Assembly (NCBI RefSeq): GCF_037971845.1
Contig: NZ_CP150227.1
Coordinates: 3,658,001 to 3,722,000, forward strand
Length of the DNA: 64,000 nucleotides
From: Paenibacillus sp. FSL R5-0766
Lineage (GTDB): Bacteria; Bacillota; Bacilli; Paenibacillales; Paenibacillaceae
Direction: 5' to 3'
Positions within the stretch are counted from its first letter, which is position 1. Each line of letters opens with the position of its first letter. Both the position numbers and the translations under genes were made by a program. This document shows, piece by piece, positions 10,378 through 18,566 of this stretch. Below the pieces are notes generated by a model. It did not search any database. It was given only the letters and a program-made list of their open reading frames with translations, and was not told the DNA's origin.

Positions 10378-11064
10378 ATGTTGACTATTTCAGAGAGACT
10401 ATATCAGGCAGCACAGCCTGTGTGGAAGGAATGTCTTGAGCATCCTTTTGTTAAAGGGATCGGAGATGGTTCTTTACAGGTTGAACAATTTCGTTATTAT
10501 TTGCTGCAAGACTACTTGTACCTGTACGATTATGCCCGTGTATTTGCACTAGGTATTGTCAAGTCGCACGACCCCAAATTGATGCAGTTTTTTAGTAAAA
10601 ACGTAGATAACATCCTGAATGGTGAAATGAAAATTCATCGTTCTTATATGGAGAGATTAGGAATTACAGAGGATCATGTTTTCCAGGTAAAACCTGCACT
10701 GAAAAATGCAGCCTATACTAACTATATGCTCTCTGTTTCCCATGCGGGTGGCATAGCAGAAGTACTTGTATCCATTCTGGCCTGCTCATGGAGCTATGCG
10801 GAGATTGGTCAAGTCCTTGCCCAAAAGCCAGGCGCAGCTGATCATCCTTTTTACGGAGAGTGGATCACAGGATATGCTTCCTCTGAATACAACAGCAACA
10901 ATCAATCCCTAGTGACGTTAACGGATAAGCTATTAGAAGGCTGTAGCGAGGGCACGTACCAACGGATGGAAGATATTTTCGTGATGTGCAGTCGCTTTGA
11001 GCTTGATTTTTGGGAGATGTCATGGAGGCTGGAGCCTTATGTTCACTGTAGTCAATTAAAGTAG
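10378..11064 (+). CDS. tenA: Aminopyrimidine aminohydrolase (thiaminase II)
   Basis: This 228-residue cytoplasmic protein of the TenA/THI-4 family releases the hydroxymethyl-pyrimidine of thiamine from degraded thiamine (aminopyrimidine salvage) and can hydrolyse thiamine. The catalytic cysteine is C136 in LACSWSYAEIG, and the C-terminal FELDFWEMSW region is conserved. The frame opens at 10327, but the ATG at 10378 follows TTGGAGGA and gives the family length. It is alone behind the TPP riboswitch: no transporter or other thi gene follows, and a terminator sits about 100 bp downstream. TPP should repress it. Confidence 0.95.
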   Translation: MLTISERLYQAAQPVWKECLEHPFVKGIGDGSLQVEQFRYYLLQDYLYLYDYARVFALGIVKSHDPKLMQFFSKNVDNILNGEMKIHRSYMERLGITEDHVFQVKPALKNAAYTNYMLSVSHAGGIAEVLVSILACSWSYAEIGQVLAQKPGAADHPFYGEWITGYASSEYNSNNQSLVTLTDKLLEGCSEGTYQRMEDIFVMCSRFELDFWEMSWRLEPYVHCSQLK

Positions 11065-11111
11065 AGAGCAGCGGCCATAAACAGTCTCAGGATAGAAATA
11101 AGTAGAATACG

Positions 11112-11182
11112 TAAAGGAACGCTTGCAATAAGCGTGTTTCGTGACGATGCCAAAAAAAGGGCGGATAGTATCCGCCTTTTTT
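11112..11182. terminator. Terminator element after tenA, with a second copy at 39.7 kb
   Basis: GGCGGATA-G-TATCCGCC (11160-11176) is followed by TTTTTT and preceded by seven As, so it can serve both tenA and the converging coat operon. The upstream part, starting AAAGGAACGC, also occurs at 39664-39736 before a related hairpin. Confidence 0.85.
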
Positions 11183-11250
11183 CATTGTTGAAATTCTTGA
11201 CACAGGGACATTTTGTTCTCTGAAGTCTCTGGCTAAAATCAAAAAGGGTG

Positions 11251-11547
11251 TCAGGACGGAATGTTCATAGCAGTCTGAATGTTTTTCAGATCGAGCTGAA
11301 TTTGCTCTGCAATATGGTAAGGGTGGTATAAACCATGCTGCACCATGTAATTTGATATCTTTTCATGAGAATCTATGGCTTCATCGAGCTGTTTCATCAA
11401 AATTTGTTTGATTTCGGGGGTGGCACATTCGGTCACAGCCATGGCGTAGTTTCTGACACCGCTCTTGGCGTTCATCAAAAAATCCATTGCGATCACGTCA
11501 TCGGTCAGCGTATTAAGACCAGTCATGTGTTCTAATATTGGGTTCAT
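11251..11547 (-). CDS. CotF-family spore coat protein
   Basis: A 98-residue helical protein of the Coat F family: MDFLMNAKSGVRNYAMAVTE, then a second helix around ILMKQLDEAIDSHEKIS and a C-terminal LYHPYHIAEQIQLDL segment. It is the last gene of a five-gene operon with two long and two short coat-like proteins around an alcohol dehydrogenase. The start has AGGAG upstream. A role in the spore coat is inferred from the family, and the precise partner is unknown. Confidence 0.8.
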   Translation of the reverse strand: MNPILEHMTGLNTLTDDVIAMDFLMNAKSGVRNYAMAVTECATPEIKQILMKQLDEAIDSHEKISNYMVQHGLYHPYHIAEQIQLDLKNIQTAMNIPS

Positions 11548-11558
11548 TTTTTTATCTC

Positions 11559-11759
11559 CTATACAGTCGCTTTAGACAGCACTCCACCGAGCTCCTGAAG
11601 CTGCTGTTGTGATAAGATCGCATCTTGTTGCAAAATTTGCTTGAGCTCCGGGTCGGTTACCAGAGCTTGCATGGTCTTGGATTTAGTCATACAAACCGTC
11701 TTGAACGCAGCTATTTCATGTACCTCGAGCATCTCATGCAAAGCGTATGTGGAATCCAT
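11559..11759 (-). CDS. Short CotF-like spore coat protein
   Basis: A 66-residue protein rich in helix-forming residues (LHEMLEVHEIAAFKTVCMTKS, then DPELKQILQQDAILSQQQLQEL). It resembles the 80-residue protein at 13322-13564 (both have MELHE/MLEVHE, FKT-C and a Q-rich second helix) and corresponds to the N-terminal half of CotF-type proteins, while the 98- and 128-residue neighbours carry the other half. It is 11 bases from the next gene; GGGAGG precedes the start. Confidence 0.75.
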   Translation of the reverse strand: MDSTYALHEMLEVHEIAAFKTVCMTKSKTMQALVTDPELKQILQQDAILSQQQLQELGGVLSKATV

Positions 11760-11790
11760 TCAGATTGTCCTCCCATGTATCTATTCATAT

Positions 11791-12927
11791 TTAAGGCTTT
11801 AAGATGACTTTAATGCAATCGTCCGTTTTTGTATCGAACACTTCATAGCCCCGTTTGGCCTCGCTGAGCGGAATGACGTGCGTAACAATGTCGCCAGGGT
11901 CCACTTTGCCAGACGTAACCAACTCGTACATGTATGGCATGTAGTGAATGACCGGAGCTTGTCCGGAACGGATATTCACGTTTCGCTGCATGATATCACC
12001 GAGCGGGAATCCGTTATAACGTCCGCCGTATACCCCAGTGACTTGAATGGTGCCACCTTTGCGAACAGCCTGAGATGCAATGATAAATGCGCTCATGGTG
12101 CCGCCTTGCAGTTTCATACCGCTGGCTAGAAATTCAAGATCGCTCATCTTGCCGTCCATTCCTACCGCATCAATGACAACATCGGCGCCGCCTTTGGTCA
12201 TTTCCTTGAGAGTGTTCCCAATATTCTTATCCTGTTCGAAGTTTACTATTTCCACATTGTTTGTTCGCTTTGCATGCTTTAAGCGATAATCGACATAGTC
12301 GACGGCTATGACCCGCTTAGCTCCTTTCAGCCAGCAGAACTTCTGGGCCAGGAGTCCGACCGGGCCGCAGCCGAGCACGATGACCGTATCTCCATTCTTA
12401 ACGCCGGCGTTATCTACGCTCCAGAATGCCGTCGTCATGGCATCGGCGATCAAGCTTAGCTTTTCGTCCGGTTGTTCGCAGTTTTCAGGGATTTTAAAAT
12501 GGGTAAAATTGGCAAATGGGACCCGTAAATACTCGGCTTGCCCACCGGGATATCCGCCGGTCGTTCCGGAGTAGCCGAAATATGCGCCCATATCCCCGTG
12601 CTCGTTGGAATTGTCACATTGGCTTTCCAGCTGATTTTTGCAAAAAAAGCATTCTCCGCATGCGATGTTAAACGGGATGATTACGCGGTCGCCTTTTTTT
12701 ACCTTGGTCACGCCAGGGCCCACTTCTTCTACGATCCCCATCGGCTCATGTCCGATGACATAGTTTTCCTGAAGGTTAGGGATCATCCCGTGAATCAGAT
12801 GAAGGTCAGAACCGCAAATGGCGGTACTGGTGATCTTTACGATCATATCGTCCGGTTTCACAATCTTCGCATCCGGCACCTCTTTGACCACGACATTTTT
12901 AACCCCTTGATACGTTACCGCCTTCAT
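11791..12927 (-). CDS. Zinc-dependent alcohol dehydrogenase
   Basis: A 378-residue medium-chain dehydrogenase/reductase resembling formaldehyde/alcohol dehydrogenases. The catalytic zinc region ([18 protein letters not shown]), the structural-zinc cysteines ([15 protein letters not shown]) and the nucleotide fold [14 protein letters not shown] are all present. It oxidises an alcohol with NAD(P)+; the substrate is unknown. Its ATG overlaps the stop of the upstream coat gene by four bases (ATGA), so it is translationally coupled. The same order of coat genes around an alcohol dehydrogenase is known in Bacillus subtilis (yraG-yraF-adhB-yraE-yraD), which suggests expression during sporulation. 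Confidence 0.92.
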   Translation of the reverse strand: MKAVTYQGVKNVVVKEVPDAKIVKPDDMIVKITSTAICGSDLHLIHGMIPNLQENYVIGHEPMGIVEEVGPGVTKVKKGDRVIIPFNIACGECFFCKNQLESQCDNSNEHGDMGAYFGYSGTTGGYPGGQAEYLRVPFANFTHFKIPENCEQPDEKLSLIADAMTTAFWSVDNAGVKNGDTVIVLGCGPVGLLAQKFCWLKGAKRVIAVDYVDYRLKHAKRTNNVEIVNFEQDKNIGNTLKEMTKGGADVVIDAVGMDGKMSDLEFLASGMKLQGGTMSAFIIASQAVRKGGTIQVTGVYGGRYNGFPLGDIMQRNVNIRSGQAPVIHYMPYMYELVTSGKVDPGDIVTHVIPLSEAKRGYEVFDTKTDDCIKVILKP

Positions 12928-13310
12928 GCTTTATGTCCTCCAATATGCTCATCTGGGGTCCGATCAAACATCCCTTTACGTGACGTATCCCCCGGGAACA
13001 GATTCATCTGCCCGATCATCACCGTATTTTTCGCCGAAAGCTGATCGAGTTGGTACTGTTCGTTCAGCTCATAAGGATGAAACCATTTTTTGCGAATCAT
13101 GAGCTCCGAGATTTCTTGGTGCATTGCAATTCCCTGCTTAAGATGAGTATGCAGCAGGGCTCTTACATCCGGTGAAGCCGTTTCCGTCAGGGCGATGGAC
13201 AAATTACGTACACCCTCCTTGGCACGAAGAAGGAAGTCCATGGCAAAAGTCATATCTGCCATTTCCGGCATATTCAATGAATTAATCGGATCTAAATAAT
13301 CGGTATTCAT
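12924..13310 (-). CDS. CotF-family spore coat protein
   Basis: A 128-residue Coat F-family protein with the motif [24 protein letters not shown] shared with the 98-residue paralogue at 11251-11547, followed by helices around [20 protein letters not shown] and a [16 protein letters not shown] tail. It is the second gene of the coat/alcohol dehydrogenase operon and overlaps the dehydrogenase start. AAGGGG precedes the start codon. The two paralogue pairs suggest duplication of a coat gene pair around the dehydrogenase. Confidence 0.82.
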   Translation of the reverse strand: MNTDYLDPINSLNMPEMADMTFAMDFLLRAKEGVRNLSIALTETASPDVRALLHTHLKQGIAMHQEISELMIRKKWFHPYELNEQYQLDQLSAKNTVMIGQMNLFPGDTSRKGMFDRTPDEHIGGHKA

Positions 13311-13321
13311 CTGAGTTCCCC

Positions 13322-13564
13322 TTAATGTGTTATAGGTGTCGGATTATTCGGAACGGTTGCTTTAAAAGGAGCTCTTGCGTAGATTGCTTGCAGCTCAGCG
13401 ATCTGTTGTATGGATTGAATTACGTCTTTCTGCATTAATGCTTTTAGCTCTTGGTCAAAGACCAGGCCTTGCATAAGTTTCGACTTAGCGATGCAGAGCG
13501 TTTTGAAGTTTAATGCTTCATGCAGTTCCATCGATTCGTGCGGCGCTAGCGTTGGATTAGCCAT
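13322..13564 (-). CDS. Short CotF-like spore coat protein, first gene of the operon
   Basis: An 80-residue protein ([20 protein letters not shown], then [19 protein letters not shown]), paralogous to the 66-residue protein at 11559-11759. AAAGGAGG lies about 12 bases before the ATG. It is the promoter-proximal gene of a minus-strand operon that diverges from the small gene at 13753. A role in the spore coat is inferred from family and neighbours. Confidence 0.75.
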   Translation of the reverse strand: MANPTLAPHESMELHEALNFKTLCIAKSKLMQGLVFDQELKALMQKDVIQSIQQIAELQAIYARAPFKATVPNNPTPITH

Positions 13565-13613
13565 TCAGAAATGTTCCCCTCCTTTTTCATCAAGATTAGA
13601 TTTTCCAATGCAT

Positions 13614-13655
13614 CGGATCTTATACTAATATGGATCACCGGAGAGATAAGATCCG
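13614..13655. repeat. 10-bp perfect inverted repeat between divergent genes
   Basis: CGGATCTTAT (13614-13623) and ATAAGATCCG (13646-13655) are exact complements 22 bases apart, in the leader or promoter of the coat operon. It could be a split operator or an RNA hairpin. Confidence 0.5.
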
Positions 13656-13752
13656 AATATTCCCATACAGTCGCAGGGATATAAACAAAATCTCAATCCC
13701 ATACTTATTTCTGTTTAAATGAATGATTTTACTGAAGGAAGGAGGAGTCACG

Positions 13753-14037
13753 GTGCCCAATAAAAACAAAATTGATCTAGCAACCGAAAACGCAAGAAAA
13801 CCGGCAGAAGATGCACTTAACTCGAGTGGTAGTAATACGCTGGAGCAGCATGCATCTAACGCGGTTTCTGAGGTGCAGACGGCTTTAAATCAGGCAATAA
13901 GCTCGTTAAGTGAATCTAATGCGGCAACAAATTCACAAGCGTTGGAGATTGCCAGGCAGCAATTGACCCGAGCAGAGGAATTTTTAGATCAAGCGATAAC
14001 TTCAGCCAATGCATTAGGTTTACCGGACCAACAATAA
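13753..14037 (+). CDS. Small helical protein of unknown function
   Basis: I do not recognise a family. From a GTG at 13753, placed after AAGGAAGGAGGAG with about six bases of spacing, it encodes 94 residues rich in Ala, Ser, Asn, Gln and Glu without Cys or Trp. No membrane segment or signal peptide is seen; the composition (SEVQTALNQAISSLSES, ARQQLTRAEEFLDQAI) suggests two or three amphipathic helices. It is transcribed away from the coat operon and ends in a good terminator. Location and composition would fit a spore-associated protein, but this is only inference. Confidence 0.65.
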   Translation: MPNKNKIDLATENARKPAEDALNSSGSNTLEQHASNAVSEVQTALNQAISSLSESNAATNSQALEIARQQLTRAEEFLDQAITSANALGLPDQQ

Positions 14038-14129
14038 AACGGTTTTGGTACTGATAAGCTTGGCAAAGTTTTGCGTTGACGATCGGAGGAAGCATTTTTC
14101 CTAGAACACATATAGTTACAGTCAACATG

Positions 14130-14153
14130 CTTCGGCTTACGCCGAAGTTTTTT
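14130..14153 (+). terminator. Terminator of the small gene
   Basis: CTTCGGC pairs with GCCGAAG across a TTAC loop, followed by six Ts. Confidence 0.9.
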
Positions 14154-14289
14154 GTATTTTTAGATCTATCGGACAATTTCAAAATGAAGGTTGAAAAAGA
14201 ATGATTAAGGGAGAGGCATTAGAATAAGTCTTGAACATAATTATAGGTAATATCTATTCAACCTTGTTGAGGAGGACATCATACTGCCT

Positions 14290-15375
14290 ATGTTACCTAT
14301 GGAAGAATATTTTGGTAAGTTAGAACTCGTTCATTCCTTTTACGGGGCTATGCCTACAGGCGTTAGTGTATCCGAAACCGGGCGTATCTTCATTTGCTTT
14401 CCGAAATGGGGAGATGACGTAAGATTTACGGTAGCGGAAATTGTTGAGGGTGAGATGCAACCTTATCCTAATGTAGAAACGAATTTGATCAACCCATTGA
14501 ATATCGTTATGTCCTTCATCAGTGTCCAAAGTGTTGTTGCAGATGGAAGAGGAACCTTGTGGGTACTGGACACAGCTGCACCAAATTTTTCTGAGCCAAT
14601 TAAAGGAGGTGCAAAATTAGTCGCGGTAGATTTAAAAACAAATACAATAAGAAAAGTATATACATTTGCAGATGATGTAGTCTTGCCAACAACGTATCTG
14701 AATGATGTCCGATTTGACTTTCGTGTAGGAAAAGCAGGTTACGCATATATAACGGATTCTTCTTCCAATGGGCCAGGCGCTATTATCGTCGTAAATTTAG
14801 AAAACGGAAATGCGTATAGACGGTTGCATGGAGCAAGCTCGACCTCACCCGATCCGTATTTTGTGCCAAAAGTGGAAGGTAAAATTTTGATGAATCGAAA
14901 CGCGGATGGTTCGACATCTCCGTTTCGATTGGCCTCTGATGGTATAGCGATTTCCCCTGATGGAAAAATGTTATTCTATTGTCCATTAACCAGTCGCCAG
15001 TTATTCTCTATCTCAACAGAATCGTTAAGAGACAGAACGATACCGGATTTTAAGTTAAGTGATCTTGTGCAGTATTGGGGAGAGAAGGGTGCATCTGATG
15101 GGATGATCACAGACGCTAAAGGAAACGTTTATGCTGGAGATTATGAAAACGATAGTATTCGAAAGATATTGCCAAATGGAATCATGGAAACCATCGCCCA
15201 TGATCCCCGAATTTTATGGCCGGATACTTTTTCGATTGGTCCGGATCAATACTTATATGTGATTGTGAACCAATTACATAGGCAGGCGAGATTTCATTAT
15301 GGAAGAGACCTGCGACAAAAACCGTATAGTTTACTACGCATGAAAATTGATGAATTACCCGCTCCTACCTTTTGA
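14290..15375 (+). CDS. Yellow/major royal jelly-like beta-propeller protein
   Basis: A 361-residue protein whose N-terminus (LELVHSFYGAMPTGVSVSETGRIF) and the stretch WVLDTAAPN, YLNDVRFD, YITDSSSNGPGAIIVV match the MRJP/Yellow beta-propeller family, which bacteria also carry. No signal peptide is seen; the function in bacteria is unknown, perhaps a lactonase-like or ligand-binding propeller. GAGGAGG ends 14 bases before the ATG, an unusually long gap; an in-frame CTG at 14284 would sit at the usual distance. The gene stands alone. Part of a second, deleted copy is at 39738-39829. Confidence 0.8.
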   Translation: MLPMEEYFGKLELVHSFYGAMPTGVSVSETGRIFICFPKWGDDVRFTVAEIVEGEMQPYPNVETNLINPLNIVMSFISVQSVVADGRGTLWVLDTAAPNFSEPIKGGAKLVAVDLKTNTIRKVYTFADDVVLPTTYLNDVRFDFRVGKAGYAYITDSSSNGPGAIIVVNLENGNAYRRLHGASSTSPDPYFVPKVEGKILMNRNADGSTSPFRLASDGIAISPDGKMLFYCPLTSRQLFSISTESLRDRTIPDFKLSDLVQYWGEKGASDGMITDAKGNVYAGDYENDSIRKILPNGIMETIAHDPRILWPDTFSIGPDQYLYVIVNQLHRQARFHYGRDLRQKPYSLLRMKIDELPAPTF

Positions 15376-15498
15376 TATACATCCCACTTTACGCGTTCAA
15401 TCGTGTCAGCCCCAAAAGACATAATTAAACAATTCAACAACAAGCCCTGATATAATAAGCGAATAGCAAACTATCTATTTTCTATGGAGGTGAGGCTA

Positions 15499-15615
15499 AT
15501 GAAAACAATCGGAGTAGGATTCTTACATGCACGGCTCTATGCAAAGCCAGTGAAGGATATGGCAATGCTTTGTATAGAGCCCGGGAATAATCACATTGCC
15601 AACGACGAATCGTAA
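15499..15615 (+). CDS. 38-residue leader-like ORF
   Basis: ATG at 15499, eight bases after GGAGGTGAG, opens a 38-codon frame starting MKTIGVGFLHARLYAKPV and ending with TAA at 15613. It is not hydrophobic and has no recognised domain. The coding sequence itself contains both arms of one hairpin and one arm of a competing hairpin, the second of which adjoins a stem over the next gene's ribosome binding site. That is the layout of a regulatory leader peptide, so I read it as a leader and not as an effector protein. Confidence 0.6.
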   Translation: MKTIGVGFLHARLYAKPVKDMAMLCIEPGNNHIANDES

Positions 15616-15660
15616 TATTCTACTAACTGGCTTTGCACCTTATTGATCTATTAAATAAGG
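15533..15660 (+). promoter_or_regulatory. Candidate translational attenuator with competing hairpins
   Basis: GGCTCTATGCAAAGC (15533-15547) can pair with GCTTTGTATAGAGCC (15567-15581). Alternatively GCAAAGCCAGT (15541-15551) can pair perfectly with ACTGGCTTTGC (15626-15636). Directly after that, CCTTATT (15638-15644) pairs with AATAAGG (15654-15660), hiding the AAGGAG of the CD3324-family gene. Ribosome stalling in the leader ORF could shift the fold, as in erm-type attenuators. This is inferred from base pairing only. Confidence 0.5.
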
Positions 15661-15670
15661 AGTGAGGCCC

Positions 15671-15937
15671 ATGAAATATTCAAAAGCCGAGTCTATTTTT
15701 CCGGAAGAATTGTTACGGATCATTCAAGAATACGTTCAAGGGGAATTGGTTTATATCCCAAAACCCAAAGAGGCGCACCTAAAATGGGGCGAGAAAACAG
15801 AGAGCAAGAGCAGGGTCTCTGCTCGAAACGCTGAGATTAAATCTTTATTCTGCAACGGAGTCAAGATAGAGGAGTTGGCGGGTCGATATTTCTTGTCCTG
15901 TGAAAGCATAAAGAAAATAGTCTATACAAAGAACTAA
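15671..15937 (+). CDS. CD3324-family small DNA-binding protein
   Basis: An 88-residue protein matching the CD3324 family: MKYSKAESIFPEELLRIIQ, then YVQGELVYIPKPKEAHLKWG, and a C-terminal helix-turn-helix (IKSLFCNGVKIEELAGRYF then LSCESIKKIVY). It probably binds DNA, and its targets are unknown. The ATG at 15671 follows AAGGAGTGAGG. The gene lies behind a leader ORF and a potential ribosome-binding-site hairpin, so regulated translation is plausible. A strong terminator begins two bases after the stop. Confidence 0.8.
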   Translation: MKYSKAESIFPEELLRIIQEYVQGELVYIPKPKEAHLKWGEKTESKSRVSARNAEIKSLFCNGVKIEELAGRYFLSCESIKKIVYTKN

Positions 15938-15938
15938 T

Positions 15939-15979
15939 AAAATCCGCTAACACGTCGTTTCGACGGTTTAGCGGATTTT
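15939..15979 (+). terminator. Terminator after the CD3324-family gene
   Basis: AAAATCCGCTAA pairs with TTAGCGGATTTT around an inner CGTCG/CGACG stem; it reads as a terminator in both directions. Confidence 0.9.
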
Positions 15980-16093
15980 GTGCAAAGATGACTTAAATCA
16001 ACTTATGCATAGTAACCGTACCTCTAAGTCGATAGACTCAAATTAAGGTTGTTGTGATGAAGGACGGCCGGATCATACAAAGAGGTGTAACGA

Positions 16094-17175
16094 ATGAACG
16101 AAATCATAAAGAAGAAGCTGCTGGACAATAATGAACTGCTCATTAACATGGTGATTGAACGCGTAAAAAGAGATTTTCTAGACGATATCGCCATTATTGG
16201 GCTTACTGGTTCATTTAGCACCGGTGACTTTCACGAGAAGAGCGATCTTGATTTAATTATCATTAATAATACAGAAAAGGGATGGGAAATATCCGACTGC
16301 TTCATCTTGGACGACGTTGGGTATGACATCTATTGCACGCCATGGGATTCAAGAATACAAGAGCAATCCACCTTGGAGAGTCCTAACGTATCGAGCCTAA
16401 CCGACCTCAAAATACTCTACTATGCTAAGCCTGAGGATTTGGAGAAATTGAACGACTTCCAGCAAAAAGCTCTTGATGCACTTGCAAACCCGATAGGAGA
16501 AGCATGCCTTAATCGAGCAAATAAATGGATCGATCTGGCTAAGCAAGCATACAGCGACACGATGCTGGGTGAAGATATCGGTTCAGTGCGATATGCATCT
16601 GCTGGCGTTCTGTACAATCTAGTCAATGCCTTGGTGAGTATGAATAACACGTGTATCAAACGAGGAATCAGGCGATATTTGGAAGAGATACGTTCGTTTC
16701 GGTATGTTCCGGATGATCTTGAATCCTTATACATGTCAATCATCGAAGCTCATACCATTGAAGATATTCGAATAACATCTTTTAATATGTTGAATAGCGT
16801 TATGAGGTTACATAACACGATGTGTGATAACTTCATTGTTAAACCGGCTCCAACCTTTGATAATCTGGGAGGAACATACGAAGACTGTGGTGCAACTACC
16901 GCAATAAAATTTTGAACAGTGTTATAACGAATGATGCTTCCTACGTCTTTCTTTCGGCCTTTGGAGCACATGGATATCTTGAAGAAATGACTATGGAGAA
17001 AGGAACCAAGAAATATGATCTTATGCAGTACTTTGATGCAAGTAATTTACCAGTTATGAAAGAGAAGCTCCTTGAAGTGATGCATGATTATCTAGAAGAG
17101 TATGATAAGGTCGGCAGAGAAGTCGAACATTTTACAACCTTCGAGCAACTATATGCCTATTATATGAATCATTGA
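16094..17175 (+). pseudogene. Nucleotidyltransferase-domain protein, frameshifted
   Basis: The first frame (16094-16915, 273 residues) has the nucleotidyltransferase signature GSFSTGDFHEKSDLDLIII, as in aminoglycoside adenylyltransferases and related enzymes. It ends in an unnatural tail, CGATTAIKF. The +1 frame continues the protein without a stop from 16885 (LWCNYRNKILNSV) to 17175 (FEQLYAYYMNH). Loss of one base near 16883-16885 explains both parts; the whole protein would be about 360 residues. It is either a recent pseudogene, a sequencing error or, less likely, a recoding site. AAGAGGTG precedes the start. The substrate is unknown. Confidence 0.85.
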
Positions 17176-17225
17176 CCTTACGTATCAGGTAGTCAACCAA
17201 ACATTGTGTTTACATTTGGATATCT

Positions 17226-17567
17226 TTAGAAAATGGAAAGTCTGACGATTTTATCGTCAACAATAACAAAATGATAATTCAATAATAGTGGATCGGGTAG
17301 ACCAGTCTTGTCGTAGGTACCATCCAGCTCGCATGTTAGTACAATTTCATCACCTATTTTTTTTGCTATTGTTGGCTTTAACGTTACATTTGCCGCGAAA
17401 TGGTTTTGATCACTCCATTCCCGAATCGCCTGTTTGCCATTTCGCTTTTTCCCTTCATCCAACACGACAGCATTTTCTGAGAAACAATCTACAAATACTA
17501 CCGGGTCTGGCTTGTTAGATGCAGTAATGTATTTGCCAATTACAGCTGGTAAATGATTGAGATCCAT
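17226..17567 (-). CDS. SnoaL-like (NTF2-fold) protein
   Basis: A 113-residue protein of the SnoaL-like/NTF2 superfamily: IGKYITASNKPDPVVFVDCFSENAVVLDEGKKRNG, then IREWSDQN, is the typical N-terminal pattern. Members are small cone-shaped hydrolases, isomerases or binding proteins; no specific activity can be assigned. AAAGGGAG precedes the start. It is 28 bases downstream of the SDR gene, same strand, and is likely co-transcribed, both divergent from a LysR regulator. Confidence 0.85.
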   Translation of the reverse strand: MDLNHLPAVIGKYITASNKPDPVVFVDCFSENAVVLDEGKKRNGKQAIREWSDQNHFAANVTLKPTIAKKIGDEIVLTCELDGTYDKTGLPDPLLLNYHFVIVDDKIVRLSIF

Positions 17568-17595
17568 ATTGTTCTCTCCCTTTATTAATTAATTT

Positions 17596-18390
17596 TTAGA
17601 CGGTAGGGATCGTTCCCCCATCTATGACATATTCACTACCTGTAATAGATGCTGCTCGGTCTGAGACCAGAAATGCGACCAGTTCAGCGACTTCTTCAGG
17701 AAATCCTGGCCGGCCAATTGGAATACCTCCGAGTGAAGTCATAAGTTGTTCGAGCGCACTTTCTCGACTTCCGGTTTCGGTTGCAATCCGATCAATTAAT
17801 GCGTCAGCCGCTTCAGTCTGAATAAACCCGGGAGACAATGTATTGATGCGAATTCCTTGAGGGGAAAATTCATTCGATAATCCCTTGCTATAATTAGTCA
17901 GCGCGGCTTTGGCAGATGCATAAGCCAGTGTAGTTTCATATAAAGGCAAACGTCTCTGGATGGAAGTGAAATGAAGAATAACGCCTGAATTATTTTCTAA
18001 CATAAGTGGAATTAAGCCACGATCAAGTCGAACTGCTGCGAGTAAATTCCAATTTAATGTATGAAGCCAATCCTCATCACTCAATACAAGTGCGCCTCCT
18101 GGTGGTGTCGTTGATCCACCTACGCAATGGACAATAATATCGATACCTCCAAGTTGCTCTTTTACTGCTGAAATTATTTGCTCTACACCTTCAGGTGTGG
18201 CGATATCTGCTTGCACAAATTTGACCGAATTGGGCAAGTCAGCAGATAGGGAACGGGCAGTAGTAAGGACTGTAGCTCCGCCATTTGCAAGTCTTTTTAC
18301 AACTGCTTGCCCCATTCCCTTTGTTCCTCCAGTTACAAGCACCTTTTTACCTTTAAATTCTGATACAGAGAACTCAAATTCTTTATGCAT
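17596..18390 (-). CDS. Short-chain dehydrogenase/reductase
   Basis: A 264-residue SDR-family NAD(P)H oxidoreductase. It carries the cofactor motif [10 protein letters not shown], the HCVGG motif in place of NNAG, a catalytic Ser in HFTSIQRR and YASAK with Tyr and Lys; the C-terminal [10 protein letters not shown] is standard. AGGAGG precedes the ATG. It is the first gene of a two-gene unit with a SnoaL-like protein, and a LysR-type regulator is divergently encoded. An SDR plus SnoaL pair under LysR control is common in small-molecule or detoxification functions; the substrate is unknown. Confidence 0.92.
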   Translation of the reverse strand: MHKEFEFSVSEFKGKKVLVTGGTKGMGQAVVKRLANGGATVLTTARSLSADLPNSVKFVQADIATPEGVEQIISAVKEQLGGIDIIVHCVGGSTTPPGGALVLSDEDWLHTLNWNLLAAVRLDRGLIPLMLENNSGVILHFTSIQRRLPLYETTLAYASAKAALTNYSKGLSNEFSPQGIRINTLSPGFIQTEAADALIDRIATETGSRESALEQLMTSLGGIPIGRPGFPEEVAELVAFLVSDRAASITGSEYVIDGGTIPTV

Positions 18391-18455
18391 AACTATTCCT
18401 CCTAGTGATGGTATTCGATGATTAATTTAAAATTGCTCTGTCTCTAAACCTTAAT

Positions 18456-18490
18456 GTGTAGTTCGAGAGGAGCTAGAACTAATACTACAC
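18456..18490. promoter_or_regulatory. Interrupted inverted repeat between the SDR and LysR genes
   Basis: GTGTAG...CTACAC encloses AGTTC...GAACT (18460-18464 and 18476-18480). It lies in the divergent promoter region and is a candidate operator for the LysR-type protein. Confidence 0.5.
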
Positions 18491-18566
18491 TTGCTACTTT
18501 CATAACGTCCAATTTATTATAATAATAGAAATGATGAATATTATTAATATATGGAGGGATGTTTTA

